Positions 35,510 through 43,321 of a stretch of 64,000 nucleotides of DNA are shown here, piece by piece. Numbering within the stretch: the stretch's first letter is position 1; each line of letters opens with the position of its first letter. A program made the translations under genes and the position numbers. Origin of the DNA: Shewanella subflava (lineage in GTDB: Bacteria; Pseudomonadota; Gammaproteobacteria; Enterobacterales; Shewanellaceae); assembly GCF_025971955.1 (NCBI RefSeq), contig NZ_JAPDMX010000028.1:372001-436000 (forward strand), read 5' to 3'. Below the pieces are notes generated by a model. It searched no databases. It was not told the origin of the DNA and worked only from the letters and a program-made list of their open reading frames with translations.

Positions 35510-35947
35510 AGTGGCCTCCATTGATTTGCGATCATTAAATAGATCTGTCCCTTACCAATGGAATTCGTTAGAATTTGCCCATCGGCTGGTCTCGATTAAT
35601 AGTCAATGCAGCCGATACGGGGTAGGGTGGTTGCCGCCACTCTGCCCCAACTGCTTTTTTTAGGTTTCTTTAGGTTAACAAGGCTTTAAAAACGCGCAAG
35701 TTAACTCATTACTGCCTACTTCTACTCTTACTTCTTACGTCTTAAATATTACCTTCCTATCTTTCATTTTGTATTTTCTCCCAATAGCGTTCAATTGAGT
35801 ACTATTGGTTAAAAAGACATCTATCACTATAATCAATACTGTTTATTTGTCCAGTGTTTTATTGTTTAAGCTTTCGACTTTAAAATGTTCACTAACTATG
35901 CGAGAACAATAGAACGGGTGCTGAACACTAGCCCATTTGCGGCTCGT
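35510..35947. other. Intergenic region between integrase and the recombinase operon
   Basis: About 440 bases with no gene. An inverted repeat, ATCGGCTG (35581-35588) and CAGCCGAT (35609-35616), lies upstream of the integrase gene. It could be an operator or part of a recombination site. The rest is pyrimidine-rich and featureless. Confidence 0.5.
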
Positions 35948-37195
35948 TTAAATATCATCAAACCCCAACATGTCGCCCTGTAACTCACGACCCCCGCGAT
36001 TATTTTTCATTTTTGATTCGAGTGCTTTTTTCGCTTCTAGCACCTCGGCCATTTTCTCTGGTGCGAGCTCAATATCATAAACACTTTCATAAGGATGTGT
36101 TGAATCTTTATCGTTATAGAAGCCCAGTTTTCGTTTACCATCTTGACCAAGTAGCAATTGCACCTTGATTTGATTGGCTGTTGTGACGTCTTTAACTTTT
36201 ACCTTTGCAAGTGCACTTAAGTTAATGCGGTAAACCGCAGGCTGTGTTTGACTGATGTGCTCCGCTGACAAAAATCGATTACCACCGGTTTCCTTTGTTA
36301 ATCCGGCTAGCATCACGTTCGTATTATCGATGTATAGTAGTGCTTCGTTTGCTTTTTTTACTATGGCCATATTGCGATAACTTTCAATTTCGTCTTTTAA
36401 GGTATAGGTATTGATCACAAGCTTTTGCTCAACGGTATAAGACGTTTCCTTTTTATGAGCATAATCTCGTAAAGAAAGTAACGAACTCGACACGACGCGA
36501 TTGCCATCACTAAATATCGCTCGTTCATCATCGGTATAGATAGACAGTGTGTCAGAGCGAGTTGAATCACATAGTCGACTCAAGTTTTCGAGGCTTTCTT
36601 TATTTAATAACAAGTCGAATTCTGGGATTAACGTTTGGGGAAGCGCATATGGAATAATTTCATTGTCACGCTCAATACGAATTTTTGATTGTGCTTTATT
36701 AATTTCGAAAGCATCAAAAGGCGTGTGTGTTTCCGCAGCTTTGATAATTGATTTGATTGAGGTCGTCGATACTATGTGCTGTTTTGCTTGTTCTGAAAGC
36801 ACTAGAAAATCAAGGTGTTCTGTTACGACCTCTTGGGCATAAATATAAATTCGTGACTCGCCATTAATCAAGGTATCAACATATGGAAAGGTTTTTTTGG
36901 AGTCATATTCGATGACGATTTCAAAGTCTTCTTTCTGGGAAGTGTACTCGTGCAGATGACACCAACATTGTTTAAAGCTACTTGCAGATAGGCTCCATTC
37001 TCCCTTTTTTAATCGCCAAGATTTTTCTAAATAAAGGCTGATGATCTGAATGTCATCACCTGATCCGTTAATTATTTTGCATGTTTCATCATTGATAATG
37101 AATGAGATCCGGGCTTCTGCATCTGATTTACTGACTTTTTCTAAAAGGTCGTTCATGGGTTGTCGATGTTCCGGCTTAAAAATTAATTTTGGCAT
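35948..37195 (-). CDS. Sliding-clamp-like protein of a recombinase operon (function unknown)
   Basis: A 415-residue acidic protein, third gene of a three-gene operon. I see no catalytic motif. Its layout suggests three repeats of a DNA-clamp fold: TSIKSIIKAAETHTPFDAFE with IKIRIERDN-type strands, LNKESLENLSRLC then TLSIYTDDERAIFSDGNRVV (compare the middle domain of DnaN: helix, strand 'V..I....I', 'SDG/TDG'), and a last domain DEIESYRNMAIVKKANEALL, YRINLSALAKVKVKDVT. The final residues LQGDMLGFDDI look like a clamp-binding motif (compare QADMFG in DNA polymerase III alpha). A 6-bp gap separates it from the recombinase gene upstream. The clamp assignment is my inference from pattern, not a proven homology. 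Confidence 0.5.
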   Translation of the reverse strand: MPKLIFKPEHRQPMNDLLEKVSKSDAEARISFIINDETCKIINGSGDDIQIISLYLEKSWRLKKGEWSLSASSFKQCWCHLHEYTSQKEDFEIVIEYDSKKTFPYVDTLINGESRIYIYAQEVVTEHLDFLVLSEQAKQHIVSTTSIKSIIKAAETHTPFDAFEINKAQSKIRIERDNEIIPYALPQTLIPEFDLLLNKESLENLSRLCDSTRSDTLSIYTDDERAIFSDGNRVVSSSLLSLRDYAHKKETSYTVEQKLVINTYTLKDEIESYRNMAIVKKANEALLYIDNTNVMLAGLTKETGGNRFLSAEHISQTQPAVYRINLSALAKVKVKDVTTANQIKVQLLLGQDGKRKLGFYNDKDSTHPYESVYDIELAPEKMAEVLEAKKALESKMKNNRGGRELQGDMLGFDDI

Positions 37196-37201
37196 AGTTA
37201 G

Positions 37202-40099
37202 TTATCCTTTTTGTGATATTAAATGTGTGAAATATTCTTCTAGGGCTTGCTGTAACAGCGTGGACGGAATGAGGGTTTTTAACGTGATGGTTAATTGAGT
37301 ATTTCCCGTAGGGATTATGTGCTGGCGAGCCTCATCACCTTTTCGCAAAAATTGCTGTTTAACCATATTCAATTTATTGCTGTTAAGGATTTTTCTGTTT
37401 TGTTCAAGTACAAAAATTGCTTTGTAACGCTTTAACGCACCTTCGTGACACAGGGTCTTAAAAGCTTGCAATATTTTTTGATTGCATGGGCATTTAAAAT
37501 GAAGGTCAAGTGTTTCTTCGCTTGCTCTAGCCTTTGGTTTGTGGGGAATGATTCTTGGGACCCCTAGTGTTTTAAGTGCGGTTAGTTCTTTATTGGTAAA
37601 GTTTAAATATTGCCCTTGTGTCAATTGCAGCCATTGATTACTGACGGTATTGAAGTCTAAGGTTTCATTATTCAGTGATATAAATGACTTTTTGCAAAAA
37701 TAATGAAATGAGGATGTATGTTTATCGACAAAGTCTTTAGGTAATGAACTTATCCAAAGAGATGCAAAATTATCATTGCCATGAGTGTGAGGTTGTTTAT
37801 TGTTCGCAGTACTTTTTGTCCCCATAAAATGACTCAGTTTCATTTTTTTGAGAATTTGGCTTTCTGCCAATTGGGGTTGAAACTGCTTTTTATCCTTGTT
37901 GCTCAGTAATGAATACTCAGGGGAAAGTGAGCTTAAAATACGTGATATATCATTTGAATTGACGGGAATATCCAGTAAATAGCGAAGTTCTGCTCTTGAG
38001 TATTGGCGATAAGTTGGTTTGAGTATTTCAACGGTTTTATCCATACCATGTAGGTAATGGCGCCGTGTCGTTGAGTAGCTGGAGTGGCCTAATTGTTTTG
38101 AAATAATGTCGAAGAGTAACCCGACATTCAGTTCGTTAAGTGGGCGGCCTTCTAACCAAAAATCAAATCGCGCTATGCAACTTTCGTTACACAGCATTGC
38201 TTGTGTTGCTTCATCTTGAAGGATGCTGGATAGATGGCATCCTTGACGCTGATACGCAAGGTGCAATCCTTGTAAGTAAAGTAACTCTGCTCCGCCATGT
38301 CGTAAATGATGGAAACGTATTTGGGGACCGAAAAGGGCTTTTAGCGCCTGAGTTGCAGGGTAAATGTAATGACTGGAACGGAAATGTATAGATTCGTGTT
38401 GAAACCCAAGAAAAGGCTGAGTTTCATCACTGCCAGCTTTGATTTTTAGTAATATTCGGATCAGTTTGGCTGCTGATTCAGGCATAAATGCACTGACGAT
38501 TCTTGTCTTACCGTTTTTGGTGCTTCCCTCAGGAGTTTTTGTTATCACGATATTGAAAAGCTGTTTGTTTTGAGGGCTTAACGATATGTGGCCAAGGCGC
38601 AGCCTCAACACTTCACTTCTTCGCATTGCTCCATAGTAACCAAGAATGGTCGCTATGCTGGCAAATAGCCGTTGCATGGCATCACCATTTTGTGACGAGA
38701 GTAATAGTGCTACAGCATTATGGACTTGAGAAACATTGAGACAAAATGGATCAACAAGAGAAGGGAGTTCAGGGCGCTCAAATTGACCTAAATCTAACTG
38801 GTCAGTGAGCTCTTGATGTGCTGCACTTCGAAGAAAATTATATAAATGCCAAGGTGTGGTTTTATCATCTAAACGCTCAAATTCTGTATGTGCCCAAAGA
38901 TGCAACTTCTCTGAGTCGCAGGCATCATCAAAGCTCAATGGACTTAAACTCTTATAAAAATTTGTGTAGCGGTCGATACTTTGTGGCGGCAGGGTTTTCT
39001 TTTGAACCCCACCCTCATTAAATAGTTCCTCAGTAAAGAGGAAGAACAGTTTTGGGAGCACATTTTGTTGCTCCCAAGCAGGCGTAACTGGCCTTAGATG
39101 TTTCTTGTTAGGTGATTGTTTATGAAATTTTATGAGCGCTTTATGTGGCCATTGTGCGTTTCTAGTGCCGAGTTCTTTATTTTCATCAACGAAATTTGTT
39201 TGCTTCAATGGTGGTATGAATAATGACTTTTCCTTTATGGCATCAACAAAGCTAGATTTTGTGGGTTCCAGTGTTGCGACATGACGCATAGGATCACTCA
39301 AGTCTCGCAATAAAACTGGCGGCACGACATAGTGATTATGCCAAAAAGATTGAAATGTGCGCAGCCACTTTGATGATGTCATTGGTGCGAAATAATAGGG
39401 TTTATTATCTACCCACCGATTAATCGCATCCAATAATGACTTAATAGTTAACCCATTTACAGCGGTTGATTTGTAAAAATCTTGCAAAACCCTCAAGGGA
39501 AAAGCTGGCAGTGGATAACGGGTAAAGCTCATCGTTTTCTCATTAGCATATGAGGCAATAGGCTTAGAGTGGGGCACTTTGAGTGTAAATTGTCCTTCGA
39601 AAAACTCGATAGAAGTCGGCGTTGATAATATCTTTTGCCAGTATGATAAGTGTAGCGGGGCGACTTCAAAGTTCAGAACGAGTAATGTCCAACCTAAGTT
39701 ATGCCATCGTTCATTCATAAATGATTCACGTTGCGACTTATATTTGGCAAAACATTCACCTGCCAGTTGATTATTTTTTGAAATACCAAGTAGCCACATC
39801 ATCGATTCATCACGAAAGACTTGCTCTTTAACTTCAGGTAACCTCCAGTTACATATTTCTTTTAAGTAGAACAAGACTTGATTAAGTGCTTTGAATAATG
39901 TTCTTTGTCGACCAGTAGGAATGCTTCCAATGTGTTTATTGATCCCTAAAAGCTGCTGTTGAGATAATGCTCGTTCCTTAATATTTAATGAGTTAAGCAT
40001 ATCGCATACCCATTGAATATCTCTGCTTTGTTCACAATCCATGCCCTGATCTACACGGTAGTTGATAATCATCTGAGCTGTTAGTGTTCCCTTAGCCAT
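37202..40099 (-). CDS. Very large tyrosine recombinase
   Basis: A 965-residue protein with a tyrosine recombinase catalytic domain in its middle: first Arg in ATILGYYGAMRRSEVLRLRL (about residue 491), IRFHHLRHGGAELLYL carrying H-x-x-R (about 599), and LGHSSYSTTRRHYLHGM with His and the nucleophilic Tyr (about 681). All catalytic positions are filled. About 480 residues precede and 280 residues follow this domain, far more than in phage integrases (about 350-400 total); the tail holds FKCPCNQKILQAFKTLCHEG with a possible Cys pair. AAGGGG precedes the ATG, which overlaps the upstream gene by 8 bases. A DNA-mobility role is likely; specificity is unknown. Confidence 0.88.
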   Translation of the reverse strand: MAKGTLTAQMIINYRVDQGMDCEQSRDIQWVCDMLNSLNIKERALSQQQLLGINKHIGSIPTGRQRTLFKALNQVLFYLKEICNWRLPEVKEQVFRDESMMWLLGISKNNQLAGECFAKYKSQRESFMNERWHNLGWTLLVLNFEVAPLHLSYWQKILSTPTSIEFFEGQFTLKVPHSKPIASYANEKTMSFTRYPLPAFPLRVLQDFYKSTAVNGLTIKSLLDAINRWVDNKPYYFAPMTSSKWLRTFQSFWHNHYVVPPVLLRDLSDPMRHVATLEPTKSSFVDAIKEKSLFIPPLKQTNFVDENKELGTRNAQWPHKALIKFHKQSPNKKHLRPVTPAWEQQNVLPKLFFLFTEELFNEGGVQKKTLPPQSIDRYTNFYKSLSPLSFDDACDSEKLHLWAHTEFERLDDKTTPWHLYNFLRSAAHQELTDQLDLGQFERPELPSLVDPFCLNVSQVHNAVALLLSSQNGDAMQRLFASIATILGYYGAMRRSEVLRLRLGHISLSPQNKQLFNIVITKTPEGSTKNGKTRIVSAFMPESAAKLIRILLKIKAGSDETQPFLGFQHESIHFRSSHYIYPATQALKALFGPQIRFHHLRHGGAELLYLQGLHLAYQRQGCHLSSILQDEATQAMLCNESCIARFDFWLEGRPLNELNVGLLFDIISKQLGHSSYSTTRRHYLHGMDKTVEILKPTYRQYSRAELRYLLDIPVNSNDISRILSSLSPEYSLLSNKDKKQFQPQLAESQILKKMKLSHFMGTKSTANNKQPHTHGNDNFASLWISSLPKDFVDKHTSSFHYFCKKSFISLNNETLDFNTVSNQWLQLTQGQYLNFTNKELTALKTLGVPRIIPHKPKARASEETLDLHFKCPCNQKILQAFKTLCHEGALKRYKAIFVLEQNRKILNSNKLNMVKQQFLRKGDEARQHIIPTGNTQLTITLKTLIPSTLLQQALEEYFTHLISQKG

Positions 40100-41690
40100 G
40101 ATGAGCCCCTTCTATTTTGGCTAAATTTAAAAACTCAGGGATTTTATTTAAAAAGGAAGTCAGTTTGTTTTGTGCGACAGGAAATAGCATGTCACTACCC
40201 AGTTGCTCGCCCCAATTAGCATGCCCCATCAGTCTGTCAATATCTTGTGAGGTGAGTGTAGGGGATGATGATGTTAACGCGTGCTGAGCAAAAAAATGGC
40301 GTAATTGATAGGGCACAGCAATTTCTCCTGAGTTAGCTTTAGCCCACCATTTCGCCGTAAATTGACGCAATGATTTTGCTGATAATGGTTTTACAGTTAG
40401 ATGGTTATCAACTAAAAACCACATTAAGGGAGTATCAAATGTGGTTGATGAATGACGACGCAAGTTTTGCTGCAAAAATTCGTAGCGCGATAATGCTTGA
40501 CGAAAATATTCACATAACCAAATAGATCGATAGCGCCCTTTATCAAAGACGAGGACAGACTGCTTATCAAAGCAATACTCTTTCAGAAATGTGATTTCGT
40601 GTGTGGGGCGTGTACTTGTTAAAACGATAAACAACAGAGCGAGTTCAAATACTCTAAAGTTATAGAGCTCTAGCAAGGTTTCTTGAGTATGTTTACTTTG
40701 CTCAAGCTTTTGACCCTGAAGGTGAAGTTCGTGAAAAAAACGACGTACAGAGTCAACTTTGACTTGTCGTAGTGAACCTAGATAAATCGGTGGGGATTGA
40801 ATATAGGTTCGCAAAGCTGTTGATACATCATAATGTAAGGAGGGGATTCTTCCTGGGGTGCATAAGTAATCTTGTTGTTTAGCTGAAAAGTGAATGATCT
40901 GAGAATCTGTATGAGTAATAGGTTTTGGGGCACTAAATAATGATATTAATGCTGGTTCTGTGATGGCTTGACGTAGTCGATCCAAGTAGTGTGTTTGGGC
41001 TTTGAAAATATCATATCTTATTTGTTCGCTATCTCGTCTTTGATATTTTAAAGCGTTAAAGTGATGTAACTTATTGACCCCAAGCAAAACTGCTTTTGCC
41101 GGTGTTGGCAGGTTAGGATCACATTGAGCCATTTTATTAAAGTAATTGAACAGTGCGTCCTTTCGAGTCAGATATTTACCTTTTAATGCTGTAGGAGTGC
41201 GCCATTTGTCATTGATAAAGGAAAAGAATTTTTCTTTTTCTTTTTTTTCCAATATCCAGCATTTCTCAGTTTGCTTTGTTTTTGTTATTGCGTCAGAGAA
41301 CCAATGGTTTAACCCGTTTGGGATCGGTTGCCATTGCCAATTAACGCCATGTTTAGTTGGAACTGCGATAGCGTATTCGATCCAAGAAGGAGCACTCTTA
41401 CGAATGCTTCTTAGGCTATTTGGCTGACAGGGGTGGCTACCACTGACTATAGTGATGTCTGGAATATCTTCGATTGATTTACATGATGCTAGTGATCCTG
41501 TTAACCATAGATATAAGAAGTTAAAAAGTGCTCGGTCAAATGGCGTTACAGTTTCTATGTGTAATGGCGGGTATCGTTTTTTTAACCTTAATAATGCTGC
41601 TATTAGCTTAAAACCGTAAAATTGAGCATTAGGAAATGGCGCCCCACTATTTTTGTATCGCTCTTTTGACTTTATGGCTTCATTGTTCAT
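40092..41690 (-). CDS. Tyrosine-recombinase-fold protein lacking the catalytic tyrosine
   Basis: A 532-residue protein, first gene of the operon. The C-terminal half looks like a tyrosine recombinase: FIVLTSTRPTHEITFLKEYC carries the first Arg (about residue 361), VPYQLRHFFAQHALTSS holds the second Arg with Tyr in place of the first His, and IDRLMGHANWGEQLGSDMLF carries the later His. Where the nucleophilic Tyr should stand there is Asp/Met and no Tyr follows, so it cannot cut DNA by itself. It probably acts as a structural partner of the large recombinase encoded next (8-base overlap). The start is the ATG at 41690; a GTG three bases earlier is possible. Confidence 0.8.
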   Translation of the reverse strand: MNNEAIKSKERYKNSGAPFPNAQFYGFKLIAALLRLKKRYPPLHIETVTPFDRALFNFLYLWLTGSLASCKSIEDIPDITIVSGSHPCQPNSLRSIRKSAPSWIEYAIAVPTKHGVNWQWQPIPNGLNHWFSDAITKTKQTEKCWILEKKEKEKFFSFINDKWRTPTALKGKYLTRKDALFNYFNKMAQCDPNLPTPAKAVLLGVNKLHHFNALKYQRRDSEQIRYDIFKAQTHYLDRLRQAITEPALISLFSAPKPITHTDSQIIHFSAKQQDYLCTPGRIPSLHYDVSTALRTYIQSPPIYLGSLRQVKVDSVRRFFHELHLQGQKLEQSKHTQETLLELYNFRVFELALLFIVLTSTRPTHEITFLKEYCFDKQSVLVFDKGRYRSIWLCEYFRQALSRYEFLQQNLRRHSSTTFDTPLMWFLVDNHLTVKPLSAKSLRQFTAKWWAKANSGEIAVPYQLRHFFAQHALTSSSPTLTSQDIDRLMGHANWGEQLGSDMLFPVAQNKLTSFLNKIPEFLNLAKIEGAHHG

Positions 41691-41850
41691 CACTTACTCA
41701 CTTCAGCTTTTTTTTTTACCATATCAAAATAATTCAACTTAAAAGTTAAATAAGGATGCTAATTTGGGCACACTAATCATCATTTTTTGAAATATGGGTG
41801 ATATTTAATCAATAAGGTCAGTTTATTGAATTAAGTTTTGCTCAAGGTTT

Positions 41851-42084
41851 ATGATTTCTCACTTTGGTGCGATAATTTTAGCTTTTGATGAAAAGAAAAT
41901 GAGCATGTTAAAGTTTGGATTAATTGCATACAAAACACTATCGCTGGACTTATCTTTGGCTATCTTTAGCTTGAGTTTGTCGTACCAATCGTTTGTTTTA
42001 ATTTCTTTTGGAATAGGACTTTCAGTTTGTTATTTGGCGTTAATCTGGTCGATGATTGAACTTGAACAGATATGTGACTTTTGA
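41851..42084 (+). CDS. Small hydrophobic protein, unknown
   Basis: A possible 77-residue protein with two hydrophobic segments (LSLAIFSLSLSYQSFVLISF and GIGLSVCYLALIWSMIEL) running against the recombinase operon. An AAGG lies 4-5 bases before the ATG. I do not recognise a family. It may be real because the next small gene also encodes a membrane segment, but chance coding in AT-rich DNA cannot be excluded. Confidence 0.35.
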   Translation: MISHFGAIILAFDEKKMSMLKFGLIAYKTLSLDLSLAIFSLSLSYQSFVLISFGIGLSVCYLALIWSMIELEQICDF

Positions 42085-42109
42085 ATGTTTATTAACCTAA
42101 TGTTATAAT
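42081..42109 (+). promoter_or_regulatory. Probable sigma-70 promoter
   Basis: TTGAAT and TATAAT are separated by exactly 17 bases, close to the ideal. It points to the small gene at 42129 and reads away from the recombinase operon. Confidence 0.65.
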
Positions 42110-42128
42110 CAAATCATGGAATATTGAT

Positions 42129-42275
42129 ATGAGCCCACATATGTTCTCTGAGTCAGTAAATTATTGGATGCCACTTGTTGCGGTAGGTTTTGCGTTTGTA
42201 GTGTGTTTTGGAATGATTACGATATTCATTTTGAAGCAAAAACAAGAAGAGCGAAAAGTTACCGAAACAAAATAG
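42129..42275 (+). CDS. 48-residue single-pass membrane protein
   Basis: A small gene 20 bases after a good promoter. The product, beginning MSPHMFSESVNYWMPLVAVG, has one membrane segment (PLVAVGFAFVVCFGMITIFI) and a charged C-terminal tail (KQKQEERKVTETK). The layout resembles small membrane proteins such as single-pass toxins or regulators, but I cannot assign a family. No strong Shine-Dalgarno is seen before the ATG. Confidence 0.5.
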   Translation: MSPHMFSESVNYWMPLVAVGFAFVVCFGMITIFILKQKQEERKVTETK

Positions 42276-42351
42276 CAACCAAGTACACCACCTAACCCAA
42301 GAGGGACACGCCCTCTAGGGATTGTGTTCCTCTAAATTTTGGAGAAACACA

Positions 42352-42417
42352 ATGAATAACCTATCTATTAAAGCGCATTTAAACGACCTTGCATTTATTG
42401 GAGGCTGTTATGAATAA
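42352..42417 (+). CDS. 21-residue peptide, possible leader
   Basis: GGAGA lies 6 bases before the ATG. The peptide MNNLSIKAHLNDLAFIGGCY plus a last Glu ends at 42417 and overlaps the next small frame by 8 bases (ATGAATAA). A GAGGG/CCCTC hairpin lies just upstream (42301-42315). The two overlapping frames with good sites look like translational coupling; function unknown. Confidence 0.35.
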   Translation: MNNLSIKAHLNDLAFIGGCYE

Positions 42418-42490
42418 TCGCAAACAACAATCTTCTAAAGCTGCTTACTTACTTACTCTCTCTAATACAAGAAGGGGACATTTGAGCTAA
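42410..42490 (+). CDS. 26-residue basic peptide, coupled to the previous frame
   Basis: TGGAGG lies 5 bases before the ATG. The peptide (MNNRKQQSSKAAYLLTLSNT then RRGHLS) is basic and overlaps the upstream 21-residue frame by ATGAATAA. Its end runs 42 bases into the convergent 157-residue gene. No family recognised. Confidence 0.35.
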   Translation: MNNRKQQSSKAAYLLTLSNTRRGHLS

Positions 42491-42922
42491 ATGACTAAGC
42501 TGTTTTTTGCTAGGTATGGCTAAGTTAAGTAATTTTGCTTTCCCTAGTCGACTGTGCAATCGCTCTGGTAAATATTTGAATTCAGGAATAAGTAATGCTG
42601 GCTTGATGAGCGCAAGAGTAGACATGATTGGTTCAGCTTCCTCATAAATAATGAGCGATGCATTTAACTTTAATGATGCATCATAGCTGAGAATACTTTC
42701 AATAATAGGCATTGCTGCCAATATAAAATACTGTCCTTCTTTTTCGTGTTTCAATACAGGTATGGGACATGAATCAAGCACACATTGAAGTTGTTCAACT
42801 GAAAGAAATTGAATATCTGGAAGTTTTGACTGCGTTAATCTGTCACCTGATAGTAAAGTAACCAGATTCGGATGGAGGTGCAATTGAAGCGAGTTTAGCG
42901 GCAACTTTTTTGTCTTTGGCAT
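42449..42922 (-). CDS. Hypothetical protein, possibly ParB/Srx-like
   Basis: A 157-residue protein of unknown function. The stretch IQFLSVEQLQCVLDSCPIPV then KEGQYFILAAMPIIES and ASLIIYEE faintly recalls the ParB N-terminal fold (ordered as 'IPVL..-GxYxLxAGxRR'), but the Arg-Arg pair is absent. It lies between the HipA/XRE pair (30-base gap) and the recombinase operon, all on the same strand, so it could belong to either transcript. Low confidence in any function; reasonable confidence that it is a gene. Confidence 0.55.
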   Translation of the reverse strand: MPKTKKLPLNSLQLHLHPNLVTLLSGDRLTQSKLPDIQFLSVEQLQCVLDSCPIPVLKHEKEGQYFILAAMPIIESILSYDASLKLNASLIIYEEAEPIMSTLALIKPALLIPEFKYLPERLHSRLGKAKLLNLAIPSKKQLSHLAQMSPSCIRESK

Positions 42923-42952
42923 AACGATATTTTCCTAAATCATCCCATTTCC

Positions 42953-43321
42953 CTATTTATAATTGATGATTTCACCCTGTAAAAACTTATCTCTTGGTAA
43001 GACTAATAACTCCAGTCCAACCCCCCTTAGGGCTTTACCTAAAACTAATGCGCTAGCTTTCGATTTATCTCCCTCAATCTCAGATAATGCCTTCCTTGTA
43101 ATGCCAACCATTTTGGCATATTGCTCTTGATTAGCGAATAGCATTTCAGTACGCAACCTTTGCAAAGCCTTACCCGTCGTGATCTGACTGGTAATAAGCT
43201 CAATGCAAATACTTTTCATAAGCTCATCTTTGACAGAGCTCGGCAATTTTTTACGCTTAGCAGCAAGTGGTAGTCGGCCATGACGATTATCTTGGGCTAA
43301 CATTTTGGCCTTTTCTGTCAT
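42953..43321 (-). CDS. XRE-family antitoxin partner of HipA
   Basis: A 122-residue DNA-binding protein with a helix-turn-helix in LQRLRTEMLFANQEQYAKMV followed by GITRKALSEIEGDKSKASAL and a last strand LELLVLPRDKF, as in HipB-type repressors. It has a longer than usual N-terminal extension (KRKKLPSSVKDELMKSICIE). Its ATG overlaps the stop of hipA by 4 bases. Order is toxin first, antitoxin second, the reverse of E. coli hipBA. It should neutralise and autoregulate the HipA kinase. Confidence 0.85.
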   Translation of the reverse strand: MTEKAKMLAQDNRHGRLPLAAKRKKLPSSVKDELMKSICIELITSQITTGKALQRLRTEMLFANQEQYAKMVGITRKALSEIEGDKSKASALVLGKALRGVGLELLVLPRDKFLQGEIINYK

